The translations under genes were made by a program, and so were the position numbers. Positions 16,156 to 25,400 of a stretch of 64,000 nucleotides of DNA are shown in pieces (the first letter of the stretch is position 1; each line of letters opens with the position of its first letter). Below the pieces are notes generated by a model. It had not been told where the DNA came from. It ran no database searches and saw only the letters and a list, made by a program, of their open reading frames with translations. The stretch is from Shewanella cutis (GTDB lineage Bacteria > Pseudomonadota > Gammaproteobacteria > Enterobacterales > Shewanellaceae): NCBI RefSeq assembly GCF_022410515.1, contig NZ_JACSDI010000017.1, forward strand, positions 20,355 to 84,354. Reading direction: 5' to 3'.

Positions 16156-18093
16156 ATGAAAAGGATTTTACCTTTGTTACTCATGTGGCTAAGCCTGCCA
16201 CTGATTGCCCAAACCGTTCCACAGCTTCCTGTCGAGGCCTTTGCCAGCATTCCCGATGTGAGCTCTGTGCAATTATCTCCCGATGGTAAGAAAATTGCCT
16301 CTATCGTTCGGGTAGAGCAGCCCAAACTCAAAGGCACAGTTGTCAGCATTCTCAATTTAGAAACGGGCGCAAAAGACGTTGCAGTTCATACCGATAATCA
16401 AAAATTTGTCCTGTTATCATTACAATGGGCAAATGACACAACCTTGCTGATCAGCGCTAAGTTCCCGGCAAACCGTGACGGCACGCCTACAACCGAAACC
16501 CGTCTAGTTAAGTACGATTTAACCACTAGAAAAACCTCGAGTGTACTTGCTCGTAGTGTTATCGAGCGACTTAGTTGGATCCCTCAACATCAAGGGCAAA
16601 TTATCGATCTGATGCCTGATGACTCGGAACATATTCTGCTATCCCTTGATGGCATGGGCCAAAAAATGGGAGAAGACAGCGTACTCAAAGTCAATCTATC
16701 ACAGGGGAAATCCTCCTATATTCAAAATGCTAAGCGTAATATCATCGGCTGGATTACCGACAGACAACATAAAGTCCGTATTTCCATCTATAACGATGAT
16801 ACTGAATACCGCATCTATGAGCAGCCCGAGCAAAAATCCGAGTCCCGTTTGCTCTGGAGCTTTAAAGCCTTCTCCGAAGACAGTATCTGGCCACTGGGCT
16901 TTGATGCCGACCCCAATATTTTGTACGTTCGCGCCTATCACAAGGGCTATGAAGCCATCTTTAAGGTGAATTTAACCGATCCTAAACTCACAAAGGAGCT
17001 GGTGTACGCCAACGAAGATACCGATGTTGAAGGCGATCTCATCTATTCACAACTCAAGAAAAAAGTCATTGGGATCAGTGAGGGCGATGGCGAGGAGTAT
17101 ACCTTCTGGGATCCTGAATATGCGGGTCTACAAAATGGGCTGAAAGCGGTATTACCCAATGCCCACAACTACATCACTCAATTTAGCGCCAATGAACGCC
17201 GCTATATCGTCTACTCCACCAGCTCGACTCAGCCAGGCACCTACTACTTTGGTGATCGGGATGAAAAGGCGCTATTTCCGATTGCCGAGAGATATAGCCA
17301 GCTCAGCACTGAACAACTCGCAGACACGCAATACTTAAGCTACGAAGCGCGGGATAAACTCAAAATCGATGCTTACCTGACTGTGCCTAAAGGCCTTGAG
17401 GCGAAAAACTTACCAACCATTATCTTCCCCCACGGCGGTCCCATTAGTTACGACAGTAATGACTTCGATTACTGGGCACAGTTTTTTGCTAACCGCGGCT
17501 ACGCAGTATTCCGGATGAACTTTAGGGGCTCAGCCGGCTACGGCTATGAGTTTATGAAAGCCGGCCTAAAAAGCTGGGGGCTCGAAATGCAAAACGATGT
17601 GGAAGATGGCACGCGTTACCTAATCAATCAAGGGATTAGCGATCCGCAACGTATCTGTATTGTCGGCGCGAGTTATGGTGGTTATGCAGCACTAATGGGC
17701 GCAGCAATGACACCCGAACTGTATCGCTGCGCAGTGAGTGTCGCAGGGGTAACGGACGTAGCTAACTTGGTTAAATCCAGTCGTCGATATACCAACTATG
17801 AGGTTGTTAAAGAACAGATTGGCAATGACTTTAGCGCCCTCTACGAACGCTCGCCCATCAGCAAAGCCGATAAGATCACTATCCCAGTATTACTACTGCA
17901 TGGTGACAAAGACAGAGTGGTCAAGGTACAACAAAGCCGTGAAATGTTTGACGAACTGAAATCCTTAAAGAAGAACGTCGAATATATTGAACTTGAAAAT
18001 GGTGACCACAATTTAAGTAACAATGACCACAGGTTAACCACGTTCAAGGCGCTGGATAAGTTTTTAGCAGATAACCTAAAAACTCAGTTGTAG
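16156..18093 (+). CDS. Secreted prolyl oligopeptidase family (S9) peptidase
   Basis: The 645-residue protein starts with a signal peptide ending near IAQT, followed by a WD40-like beta-propeller region (about residues 30-380) and a C-terminal alpha/beta hydrolase domain. The catalytic serine lies in GASYGGYAALMG, the aspartate in LHGDKDRVV and the histidine in ENGDHNLS. HGGPISYDSNDFDYWAQFF forms the oxyanion-side motif. It is expected to act as a periplasmic aminopeptidase or oligopeptidase; the exact specificity cannot be read. It converges with nfuA on a shared terminator. Confidence 0.93.
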   Translation: MKRILPLLLMWLSLPLIAQTVPQLPVEAFASIPDVSSVQLSPDGKKIASIVRVEQPKLKGTVVSILNLETGAKDVAVHTDNQKFVLLSLQWANDTTLLISAKFPANRDGTPTTETRLVKYDLTTRKTSSVLARSVIERLSWIPQHQGQIIDLMPDDSEHILLSLDGMGQKMGEDSVLKVNLSQGKSSYIQNAKRNIIGWITDRQHKVRISIYNDDTEYRIYEQPEQKSESRLLWSFKAFSEDSIWPLGFDADPNILYVRAYHKGYEAIFKVNLTDPKLTKELVYANEDTDVEGDLIYSQLKKKVIGISEGDGEEYTFWDPEYAGLQNGLKAVLPNAHNYITQFSANERRYIVYSTSSTQPGTYYFGDRDEKALFPIAERYSQLSTEQLADTQYLSYEARDKLKIDAYLTVPKGLEAKNLPTIIFPHGGPISYDSNDFDYWAQFFANRGYAVFRMNFRGSAGYGYEFMKAGLKSWGLEMQNDVEDGTRYLINQGISDPQRICIVGASYGGYAALMGAAMTPELYRCAVSVAGVTDVANLVKSSRRYTNYEVVKEQIGNDFSALYERSPISKADKITIPVLLLHGDKDRVVKVQQSREMFDELKSLKKNVEYIELENGDHNLSNNDHRLTTFKALDKFLADNLKTQL

Positions 18094-18108
18094 CATCAAA
18101 GCCAAATA

Positions 18109-18140
18109 TAAAAAACGCGACTCAAGGTCGCGTTTTTTAT
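18109..18140. terminator. Bidirectional terminator between the S9 peptidase gene and nfuA
   Basis: A GC-rich stem CGCGAC / GTCGCG (18116-18121 and 18127-18132) with a 5-base loop is flanked by an A run on the left and a T run on the right, so it can end transcription from both converging genes. Confidence 0.9.
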
Positions 18141-18158
18141 TTAGCTCAACTCAAAAGA

Positions 18159-18737
18159 TTAAGCGTAAGAGTGCTCACCGTGTTGGTGATCGGTTACGTC
18201 ACGCACACCGGTTAATTCACCAGGGAACATATCTAACAATTGTTTTTCGATACCATCCTTTAAGGTGATATCCACTTGCGAACAACCGTTACAACCACCG
18301 CCAAACTGCAATACCGCAACACCTTCGCCAGTGATTTCAACCAACATAATGTTACCGCCATGGCTAGCTAACTGTGGGTTGATTTCAGATTGGATCACGT
18401 ATTCGATACGCTCCACTAACGGCGCATCACCCGCAACTTTACGCATTTTCGCGTTTGGCGCTTTAAGAGTTAATTGCGAACCTAATTGATCGGTTACAAA
18501 GTCGATTGAGGCTTCTTCTAAGAAAGGCGCACTCTTTTCGTCTACCATAGCGCTAAAACCATTGAATTCTAATTCAATATCGTCGCTTTCAACGGCATCA
18601 GGCGGGCAGTAAGACACGCCACACTCTGCTTGTGCGGTACCTGGACTTATCACAAATACACGAATATGAGTGCCTTCAGGTTGATCTGCTAACAACTTTA
18701 CAAAATGGGCTTGAGCCGCATCGGAAATCGTAATCAT
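18159..18737 (-). CDS. nfuA: Iron-sulfur cluster carrier protein NfuA
   Basis: NfuA carries a 4Fe-4S cluster and passes it to target proteins such as aconitase. The 192-residue length, the N-terminal degenerate A-type domain (about residues 1-90) and the C-terminal Nfu domain with the cluster-binding CxxC in GGGCNGCSQVD are the family standard. I start at 18737 (MITISDAAQAHF), which matches family N termini; the upstream ATG at 18806 adds an unrelated 23 residues. Confidence 0.97.
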   Translation of the reverse strand: MITISDAAQAHFVKLLADQPEGTHIRVFVISPGTAQAECGVSYCPPDAVESDDIELEFNGFSAMVDEKSAPFLEEASIDFVTDQLGSQLTLKAPNAKMRKVAGDAPLVERIEYVIQSEINPQLASHGGNIMLVEITGEGVAVLQFGGGCNGCSQVDITLKDGIEKQLLDMFPGELTGVRDVTDHQHGEHSYA

Positions 18738-18945
18738 GGAAACCAGCTCCGTCAGGGGATACCTGAGTGTTTTAGTAAGAATTAGCCGTATGATACTCCT
18801 AGTCACTCACGCTTTGTAGTCCCCTTGGGCGCAAGTTTATGGATTTTTGCCATAGTGATCACGATTCAAGCCTTATTAAGCAATTTATAAATAACACTTA
18901 AACATCAGCATTATGCATGAGTAAACAAGCATTAATAAAAAGAAA

Positions 18946-18965
18946 AGCGACTCAATTGAGTCGCT
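18946..18965 (-). terminator. Terminator downstream of urdA
   Basis: AGCGACTCAATTGAGTCGCT is a perfect 20-base palindrome. Read on the minus strand it is followed by a T-rich run, 23 bases after the urdA stop. Confidence 0.85.
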
Positions 18966-18988
18966 AAAAAGATCCGATAAAAGACAAA

Positions 18989-20737
18989 TTATTTTGCGGC
19001 TTCTTGTCCTGCGATACGGCCATAAACAATGATATCTGTATACGCATTGCCACCGAGGCGATTGGTTCCATGGGTTAAACCAGTCACTTCACCCGCAGCA
19101 AACAAGCCCGGAATCACCTTTCCTTGTTCATCCAGTACACGAGTACGTGTATCCACTACAAGGCCGCCCATAGTATGGTGCACGGAAGGTGTCGCTTTTA
19201 AAATCCAATAAGGTCCTTTACTTAAATCGACTAATCCTGAGCGATGATTAAAGGCCTCATCCTTTCCTGTTGCGGCATAGTGATTCACATCTTTAATCGT
19301 TGATAACAGCTTATCTTCAGGAATATTAAAGACTTTAGCGGCTTCTTCTAGGGTATCGACCTTGTACATTAGCCCGTCTTTGGTGAATTCCTTCAGTTCA
19401 CCTTGATGCATTTCAACTGTATGGGCAACGTTTTCAATGTCTTGATTCCAAAGCACATAAGTATAGCGGCCAGGCTGGGCTAGAATAGCCTGTGAAATCA
19501 CATCTCGGCGCTCCAATTCCTCAACAAAACGCTCACCCTTCTGGTTGATTAACACCGCTCCAAAGAAGCGAGAGTCTGCAATCAAGGCAATCGCGCCCGA
19601 GGTTGGGCTACAAATAGGATATGACTGGATATAGCCCATATTTTTCGCCGCTGCGTGAATTTTCTCTGCCATCACAATGCCATCACCGGTGCCGCCCGCA
19701 TGGCCTGTACTACCATAACGCTCGTCGAGTTCAGGATTGTATTTCTTGCGCATCTCCATATTCGAGGAGAAACCGCCCGTTGCAATCACAACACCGCGTT
19801 TAGCATGGTAAGTGATGGTTTTGCCATTATGTGTCGCTTCTACACCCACAATTCGACCTGTTTGATCTTGGATTAACTTTTCAGCCTTAGTATTGGTATG
19901 GATCGGTAAACCAACTTCATCAGCTTTAATCGAAAACTTACTAATGACCTCAGCCCCAGTATGACCTTTAGGGATTAATGCCCGTTTAACGCTGTGTCCA
20001 CCAAACTGAAATAATTGATCTGGGTAGAATTCTACTTTGACGTAATCCCTTAGCCATTCTGCTGCACCGACGGCATTATCGACCATGGTTTTAACCATTT
20101 CAGGATCACCTTTGAAATCGCCACCTTTTAGCGTATCGCTGATAAACAGCTCTTTGCTATCGGTAATTCCCATATTTTTTTGCACCCAACTACCGGCCAC
20201 ATTCATCTCTGCGCCAGAGATCAATGAGTTACCACCAATAATTGGCATTTTCTCAATAATAACGGCGGAGCGACCTGCGGCTTTCGCCTCTAAACCCGCG
20301 CTAAAACCTGCTCCACCCGAGCCAATAATCACCACATCATAGGTATATTCTGCAGGGGTTAGCGCCTCACTTTTCTTAGCAGAAGCCGTTGCAACAAGAG
20401 TGACACCCGCGGCTTCAATACTTTTACCCACGGCTTCTTTAAGCGCTTTAGACGTTACGGTGGCGCCTGCAATACCGTCAACCTCGATAGAGTTATTATC
20501 AATAATCGCCTGTTTAACATCTTTAAATACGGCACCAGCAAGGACTTTATTTTCCTTTTGCTTCAGTACATCAATCGCCACAATATGCCCGTCTTTGAAT
20601 GTGGTTTCGACCTGCACTTCGCCATGCTTGCCTTGAGCGGTTCCTTGGCTTTTTACTATTTGATGGGTAACTTGACAACCGGTAATAATTGCTGTTGCAG
20701 TGACAGCAATACCAATAATGGATTTTTTATAATGCAT
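18989..20737 (-). CDS. urdA: Urocanate reductase UrdA
   Basis: UrdA reduces urocanate to imidazole propionate in the periplasm and lets Shewanella use urocanate as a terminal electron acceptor. The 582-residue protein has a signal sequence with a lipobox-like ITGC at residues 18-21, an FMN-binding domain (about 35-110) with the covalent FMN site DGIAGAT (Thr93), then an FAD-binding fumarate reductase-like domain starting VVIIGSGGAGFSAGL at 135. Glu177, Tyr373, Asp388, Arg411, His520 and Arg560 are all in place and carry the numbers I recall for the S. oneidensis enzyme; Asp388 is the residue that separates urocanate from fumarate reductases. AAGGGA is the ribosome binding site. It follows the Tsx-like channel gene by 84 bases and may share its promoter. 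Confidence 0.96.
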   Translation of the reverse strand: MHYKKSIIGIAVTATAIITGCQVTHQIVKSQGTAQGKHGEVQVETTFKDGHIVAIDVLKQKENKVLAGAVFKDVKQAIIDNNSIEVDGIAGATVTSKALKEAVGKSIEAAGVTLVATASAKKSEALTPAEYTYDVVIIGSGGAGFSAGLEAKAAGRSAVIIEKMPIIGGNSLISGAEMNVAGSWVQKNMGITDSKELFISDTLKGGDFKGDPEMVKTMVDNAVGAAEWLRDYVKVEFYPDQLFQFGGHSVKRALIPKGHTGAEVISKFSIKADEVGLPIHTNTKAEKLIQDQTGRIVGVEATHNGKTITYHAKRGVVIATGGFSSNMEMRKKYNPELDERYGSTGHAGGTGDGIVMAEKIHAAAKNMGYIQSYPICSPTSGAIALIADSRFFGAVLINQKGERFVEELERRDVISQAILAQPGRYTYVLWNQDIENVAHTVEMHQGELKEFTKDGLMYKVDTLEEAAKVFNIPEDKLLSTIKDVNHYAATGKDEAFNHRSGLVDLSKGPYWILKATPSVHHTMGGLVVDTRTRVLDEQGKVIPGLFAAGEVTGLTHGTNRLGGNAYTDIIVYGRIAGQEAAK

Positions 20738-20821
20738 TACAATTCCCTTATTATTTTTGATGAAAAAAATAGAACAACACCAAATTAAATGAGATTTAAC
20801 TTATTAAAATTTGACAACCCA

Positions 20822-21586
20822 TTAAAACTGATAACCAACAGATACACCGTATTCAATCCCATCATTATATTGTGACCCCCAGCTATCATAATGAGTGACA
20901 TATATTTTTGAAAAAACTGAATCAGTAAGGTTTGTTTGTAACGTTGTGATTATCTGATGGCCATAGCTGTCGTATGAAAATAATGCTTGATGCGCTTTAT
21001 CCCTATCAATTTGCGCCTCATAATTCAAACTTAAACTATTTTTAAACCCTAGCAACTCAAATGGATATTTTGCATTTAAAACTACTGCATAACCTGACAG
21101 GTCGTTAAATTTTTCTGATGTGGGGGAAAAGCTACCAATGGTATAATTTAAACCAACCCCATAGTTGAGTGATAGCTTTTGAATTTTTGCATTATGGGTA
21201 ACACCTAAATAAAGATTATCTTCAACTAGCGTTTCACTCGCAGAGATAAAGTTCTGAGTCCAAAAGTTGAACTGCGATTCTCCGAGCTTATTTTCAAGTA
21301 TCAATAATGATTTAATGGTAGTTTTACCATCAAGATGTTTCTGGTTTTCTGCGATTTCAGCCGGGTTTTCGAGCTTAAGATTAGCAAAATAAGTCCCCCA
21401 GTCAGCAATTCCCAAATGATTCAACTTAATAAAAGGTTGATTAAAAACACCTGGGTTATCATTTTTTGTGTCACTGGTATAAAACTTATAACCTAAATCC
21501 ACGCTCGTTTTATTCACATCAGCACATACTGAACCACTAAAAACAATTGCACCGACTAAAATAGATGCTACACTTTTTTTACACAT
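20822..21586 (-). CDS. Outer-membrane channel of the OmpK/Tsx (nucleoside-specific porin) family
   Basis: Starting at 21586, where GAGGGG precedes the ATG, the product is 254 residues with a signal peptide ending at VCA. The rest alternates polar and hydrophobic residues in about 12 beta strands and ends with phenylalanine (VSVGYQF), as outer-membrane barrels do. The length and the segments NQPFIKLNHLGIADWGTYFANL fit the Tsx/OmpK family. Upstream of urdA on the same strand, it may pass urocanate or a related small aromatic solute; this is inferred from position only. Confidence 0.75.
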   Translation of the reverse strand: MCKKSVASILVGAIVFSGSVCADVNKTSVDLGYKFYTSDTKNDNPGVFNQPFIKLNHLGIADWGTYFANLKLENPAEIAENQKHLDGKTTIKSLLILENKLGESQFNFWTQNFISASETLVEDNLYLGVTHNAKIQKLSLNYGVGLNYTIGSFSPTSEKFNDLSGYAVVLNAKYPFELLGFKNSLSLNYEAQIDRDKAHQALFSYDSYGHQIITTLQTNLTDSVFSKIYVTHYDSWGSQYNDGIEYGVSVGYQF

Positions 21587-21614
21587 AGATCCCCTCTCAA
21601 CCATGTATTCTAGG

Positions 21615-21632
21615 AAGTATTTTAAAATACTT
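21615..21632. promoter_or_regulatory. Perfect 18-base palindrome upstream of the Tsx-like gene
   Basis: AAGTATTTTAAAATACTT reads the same on both strands and begins 28 bases upstream of the channel gene ATG. A dyad this close to a start is a good candidate operator overlapping the promoter; the binding protein is unknown. Confidence 0.55.
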
Positions 21633-21643
21633 ATCGACCAGTA

Positions 21644-21662
21644 AACGTTATATAATAACGTT
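21644..21662. promoter_or_regulatory. Inverted repeat AACGTTAT-N3-ATAACGTT upstream of the Tsx-like gene
   Basis: Two perfect 8-base arms separated by ATA lie 11 bases beyond the 18-base palindrome. Dyads of this form suit a dimeric activator such as the LuxR-type protein encoded nearby, but binding is not shown by sequence alone. Confidence 0.5.
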
Positions 21663-21760
21663 ACTACGAATATCATGATGACTATGTGATCTAAGCCCAA
21701 CGGCGCTTTTGCATTTTAAAAGTGTGTGGTTTAATGCAGTAAATTTATCGTTTCCATTAT

Positions 21761-23011
21761 TTAGCCGTTAGATATTTCTAACCTGGCGGAAAATAAATTA
21801 TTTTCAGATGAGCTAGTAAAAATCCAACCCAATTGATTTGCGAGACGTTTCACCAGTAAAAGTCCTAAACCAAATCCATGCCGGCCATTACTATTGTAAA
21901 AATTAGTTATTTCTATACAACAAGCATCTTGAGTAATGCGAATATCCCGCCCTCCATGCTCAATACTATTCCTTAATAAATTGCTTAATATTATTTTTAG
22001 TGGATGAAGCTGAACGGGCAAACAAGTATCGTCAGAAAATAATTGAATTTTTTGCTCATGACCATGAACCCGTTGCTGCTCCTCAATAATACTGGCAAGC
22101 AAAGGCGATAACGCGACATTTTCCTTTTCTAAGCTGGAACACTCTTTATTGGTCAACCACAGCAAGGTTTCGATGAGTGACTTCATTTGATTGGTCGCTT
22201 GGGAAGCATACAGCGTTGCCCCTGTAAGCTCACCTTGTTGTAATGCGAGGATTTCGAATGAAGATTGGCATATGGCGACTGGCGTTCTTAACTCATGGCT
22301 AGCAAAGCGTAAAAAATTGAGTTCGCGCTGCTGGGCCTCTTGAAGCTGTAAAATCGAGTTATCTAAAGCATCAACAATAGCTTTTAATTCAGCATACTGT
22401 TGTTGCGGCAAACTCAGTTTGCCTCCGGCTTCCCAGTCATGCTGCTTAATCGCATGGCTAATTTGATGCACAGGCGTAATCACTTTGCTTTGCATATAAA
22501 ACGCTAAGCTCGCACTGGCACAAAAGGTGATCAAGACAAGCAGCAAAATGGCCGTCATATTTTTAGGGGCAAAGTGCAAATCATGGGTAACACTAAACTG
22601 CAGCCAAACGTAAAGCGGCTGGCCAGTTTGGGTGTAGTACACACTTAGCGCGTTAACAATGGGACCTTCTGCATGCTCGTAGCGAATTTTGCTCGCATCT
22701 GTTAAGACTTCATTGTTATTTAACTTACGAATTTGCGGCGGAATATCTCGCCAATGAGGATAGACGGTTAAGTTATCGGTTTTTAGAATCGGCTGCTGTA
22801 ATGGTTGCTGAGTTGGCTGTGCCACCTTCAGTAATGCTTCGGCTGCTTGCCCTGCATTATGCATTGTGACTTCATGCATAGAAATCATACCTGCACACAT
22901 CATGCAAAGCGGGATAAAACTATTCACGCCTAAGGTTATTAAAAGAAAAATAACTCCCCACACTTGATAGCTACGCTTAAGGCTAAATTTAGGCGCTTGC
23001 ATTGATTTCAT
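21761..23011 (-). CDS. Sensor histidine kinase of the urdA cluster
   Basis: The 416-residue kinase has two membrane helices (about 15-38 and 146-168) enclosing a periplasmic domain of about 105 residues, a HAMP-like linker, the H box FASHELRTPVAI, the N box LSNLLRNSIEHGG and the G box GFGLGLLLVKRL. It overlaps the upstream response regulator gene by 23 bases, so the two are coupled. The signal is unknown; urocanate or another electron acceptor is a reasonable guess from the neighbouring urdA. Confidence 0.92.
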   Translation of the reverse strand: MKSMQAPKFSLKRSYQVWGVIFLLITLGVNSFIPLCMMCAGMISMHEVTMHNAGQAAEALLKVAQPTQQPLQQPILKTDNLTVYPHWRDIPPQIRKLNNNEVLTDASKIRYEHAEGPIVNALSVYYTQTGQPLYVWLQFSVTHDLHFAPKNMTAILLLVLITFCASASLAFYMQSKVITPVHQISHAIKQHDWEAGGKLSLPQQQYAELKAIVDALDNSILQLQEAQQRELNFLRFASHELRTPVAICQSSFEILALQQGELTGATLYASQATNQMKSLIETLLWLTNKECSSLEKENVALSPLLASIIEEQQRVHGHEQKIQLFSDDTCLPVQLHPLKIILSNLLRNSIEHGGRDIRITQDACCIEITNFYNSNGRHGFGLGLLLVKRLANQLGWIFTSSSENNLFSARLEISNG

Positions 23012-23666
23012 CCCTAAGGCTTAAGCCAACGCCACGAATTGTATGTAATATTTGCCGCTCAAACGGGCGATCGATCACTCGGCGCAAAAGATGAATATGG
23101 CTGCGCAAGCTGTCACTATCTGGTGCACAGTCGGGCCAAAGCATTCGCTCAATCTCTTCTCTAGTCACGGTTTCTGGACTACGACGCGCTAATAAAGCCA
23201 GGATCTGCCATCCGGTTTTAGACAAAACCAGCAGTTGCCCTTGCCGATACACCATGTGGTTTGCAAAATCGATTTCTAGGTCGCCAATAGTCAATCTTTG
23301 GGGCGCGGGACGGCGCTGGGCGACCACCTTCAGCCGCGCGACCAGCTCCTCCATCGCAAAGGGTTTTATTAAATAATCGTCCGCACCCACAGAAAACCCA
23401 CTCAAGCGATCATTCAGACTACTACGTGCAGTTAACATGATTACTGGTGAGGTAATGCACTGTGCTTTCCAGCGTTCACACGCTTCAATCCCATCCCCAT
23501 CCGGCAAATTTAGATCGAGAATAATAGCGTCAAATTGCTGCTGGCTAATGAGCATATCTGCTTGCGCTAGGTTGAACGCGTAATCGCACTCTATGCCACT
23601 CAATTCAAGATATTGAATGATGTTGTTAGAGAGCAGCCGGTTGTCTTCAACCAGTAATACCAACAT
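22989..23666 (-). CDS. OmpR-family response regulator of the urdA cluster
   Basis: The 225-residue protein has a receiver domain with acidic residues in LLVEDN, phospho-acceptor Asp51 in AIILDLNLPDGDG and lysine in DYLIKPFAMEEL, then a winged-helix DNA-binding domain (about 125-220) ending HTIRGVGLSL. It starts two bases after the LuxR-type gene stop and overlaps the kinase gene, so the three regulators form one operon. Confidence 0.95.
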   Translation of the reverse strand: MLVLLVEDNRLLSNNIIQYLELSGIECDYAFNLAQADMLISQQQFDAIILDLNLPDGDGIEACERWKAQCITSPVIMLTARSSLNDRLSGFSVGADDYLIKPFAMEELVARLKVVAQRRPAPQRLTIGDLEIDFANHMVYRQGQLLVLSKTGWQILALLARRSPETVTREEIERMLWPDCAPDSDSLRSHIHLLRRVIDRPFERQILHTIRGVGLSLRDEINASA

Positions 23667-23668
23667 AT

Positions 23669-24415
23669 TTAGATCAACTCATATTGATGGGCGAGATGAA
23701 TTAAGTTTGCTCGATTCGTCGCCCCAAACTTCCTACGCATTGATTCCATATGGTATTCAACTCCCCTAATGCTTATCGGGAGCTGGGTTGAAATTTCGTC
23801 ATTCTGCAGGCCGTTTGCGACCATAACTAAGATATCCCTCGCATTATCTTTCAGTAGAGAACTTTGAAGAAATGGATTAAACAATGACTTATTACATTCA
23901 AATAGCTTGTTTTGGGCATCCTTTAAGGTCGTGCTCAAATCCGTTAATTGGATGTCCGAATCATCCAAATGACTCAGCAGAATAAAGCGACCCGCCCAAT
24001 GTCGATTGCTATGGCATGCAACGGGCCAACTTAATACGGTTTGAATGTGGTGTTTATTAAAAAGTCGGCGGGCCTTGTCACTTTTCTCACACGATAAGCG
24101 ATACATATAAGATTTTGATGTATCTAACGAAAAACCAAAATTAAAATCACTAGCGGCAATCTGACTTAAATAAAAACGCTGCAATTGGGCAACTTTAGGG
24201 GATGAAGCTACGCTGGCAGTGGGTTTACGCAGCGAGGTTTGCGAGAACAAATTGGTTTCTTTTGGAAAGTGATAGTTTTCATACGCACAATGTGCGACCC
24301 CTTGAAACCAGAATCCACTAAAACCGTGCGGTTTCAAAGCAGTACTTATCGCCTGAATAACGTCTTGTAATGTCGATGCCATATTGGCATTTGATAGCGC
24401 CCGTTTAGCGTCCAT
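23669..24415 (-). CDS. LuxR-family transcriptional regulator
   Basis: I start at 24415 (MDAKRALSNA), with a G-rich run six bases upstream; the longer reading to 24505 adds a hydrophobic stretch without a good ribosome binding site. The 248-residue length and layout, an N-terminal domain of about 170 residues containing WPVACHSNRHWAGRFILL and a C-terminal helix-turn-helix (about 185-245, VANGLQNDEISTQLPISIRGVEYHM), match LuxR regulators with an autoinducer-binding-like domain. The ligand is unknown and no LuxI gene is in the window. Confidence 0.85.
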   Translation of the reverse strand: MDAKRALSNANMASTLQDVIQAISTALKPHGFSGFWFQGVAHCAYENYHFPKETNLFSQTSLRKPTASVASSPKVAQLQRFYLSQIAASDFNFGFSLDTSKSYMYRLSCEKSDKARRLFNKHHIQTVLSWPVACHSNRHWAGRFILLSHLDDSDIQLTDLSTTLKDAQNKLFECNKSLFNPFLQSSLLKDNARDILVMVANGLQNDEISTQLPISIRGVEYHMESMRRKFGATNRANLIHLAHQYELI

Positions 24416-24586
24416 AAATACCCCCCAACAAAATATAATTAGAAGGTATCCCAATACAAGTAATAAACAAAATCTATAGATACATATACTTACATTTGAT
24501 CGCAAAATTAAAAGTTATTTTTTATTTCCCATATTTTTGACATAGTTTTGACGTTCGTAACGCTACACTGCAACGATCTTTGTTAA

Positions 24587-25375
24587 CTATAAGTCCGTTA
24601 TCTCCAACAAGCCTGGCGCTTCGGCTCGTGCAAGGCACCATATTTGAACATGCACATATCGCGCTTCGAATAACTGGGCGATCTCCGCAACCGTCGTGCC
24701 TGTCGTCACCACATCATCCACCAATGCAATGCGTTGATAGGCAAAATCGGCATTTAACTCAAAGGCATCCTGTAGATTTCGTCGCCGCTGTACGCCGTTT
24801 AATCCAGCCTGTGGGCGCGTATCTTGCCGCCGCGTTAATCCTTGGTCAACTAAGGGCAACTGTAAGCGTTGCGATAACTCATGGGCGATGAGCCATGCTT
24901 GATTAAATCCCCGTTGCCGCAATCGGTTGGAGTGTAATGGGACTGGTACTATCACCTGCGGTAGAGTGATTAATCCTTGCTGTTCAAGCTGACCAATGCG
25001 CGCCACTAAGGCTTGGCACAATATGGGTAAGGCGGCAAGTTGTCCCTGATATTTAATAGCGGCTATCCAAGGGCCAAAGCCTTGATGATAGCTACAGGGC
25101 GCAATGACTTTTCGCGGCTGATGCTTTTGGCATTCACCGCAATACTCGAGTTCAAGCTGGATCGATTTGCCACAACCTAAACAGATTGGGCTATGGTAAA
25201 GCCCAGTTTGTAAGCACACATGGCAAAATCCCGCTTCCGTTGAATTTAGGGATTGGTGGCACAGTAAGCAGCGGTTAGGTAAACTGCCCGCCAAGCAACG
25301 ATGACCCCAATGTAAAACTAAGCGTAATAACTGCGCCCTATGTTGCGACCAAATCCATTTGCTATCGCTCGACAT
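24587..25375 (-). CDS. ComF/GntX family phosphoribosyltransferase-like protein
   Basis: The 262-residue protein has two zinc-finger-like cysteine pairs near the N terminus (CLLCHQS, CHVC, CLGC, CGEC, residues 37-90) and a C-terminal type I phosphoribosyltransferase domain with the PRPP motif VALVDDVVTTGTTVAE. ComF acts in DNA uptake in naturally competent bacteria and GntX in E. coli gluconate growth; the role here is open. It diverges from bioH with 25 bases between starts, a common gammaproteobacterial arrangement. Confidence 0.9.
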   Translation of the reverse strand: MSSDSKWIWSQHRAQLLRLVLHWGHRCLAGSLPNRCLLCHQSLNSTEAGFCHVCLQTGLYHSPICLGCGKSIQLELEYCGECQKHQPRKVIAPCSYHQGFGPWIAAIKYQGQLAALPILCQALVARIGQLEQQGLITLPQVIVPVPLHSNRLRQRGFNQAWLIAHELSQRLQLPLVDQGLTRRQDTRPQAGLNGVQRRRNLQDAFELNADFAYQRIALVDDVVTTGTTVAEIAQLFEARYVHVQIWCLARAEAPGLLEITDL

Positions 25376-25400
25376 ACAACATCCTATTTGAGGTATTTTT

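Noticed and set aside
21681..21696. CRP-like half site TATGTGATCTAAG
   Set aside because: Only the left half matches; the right half is unlike TCACA, and the site is next to a kinase stop rather than a clear promoter.
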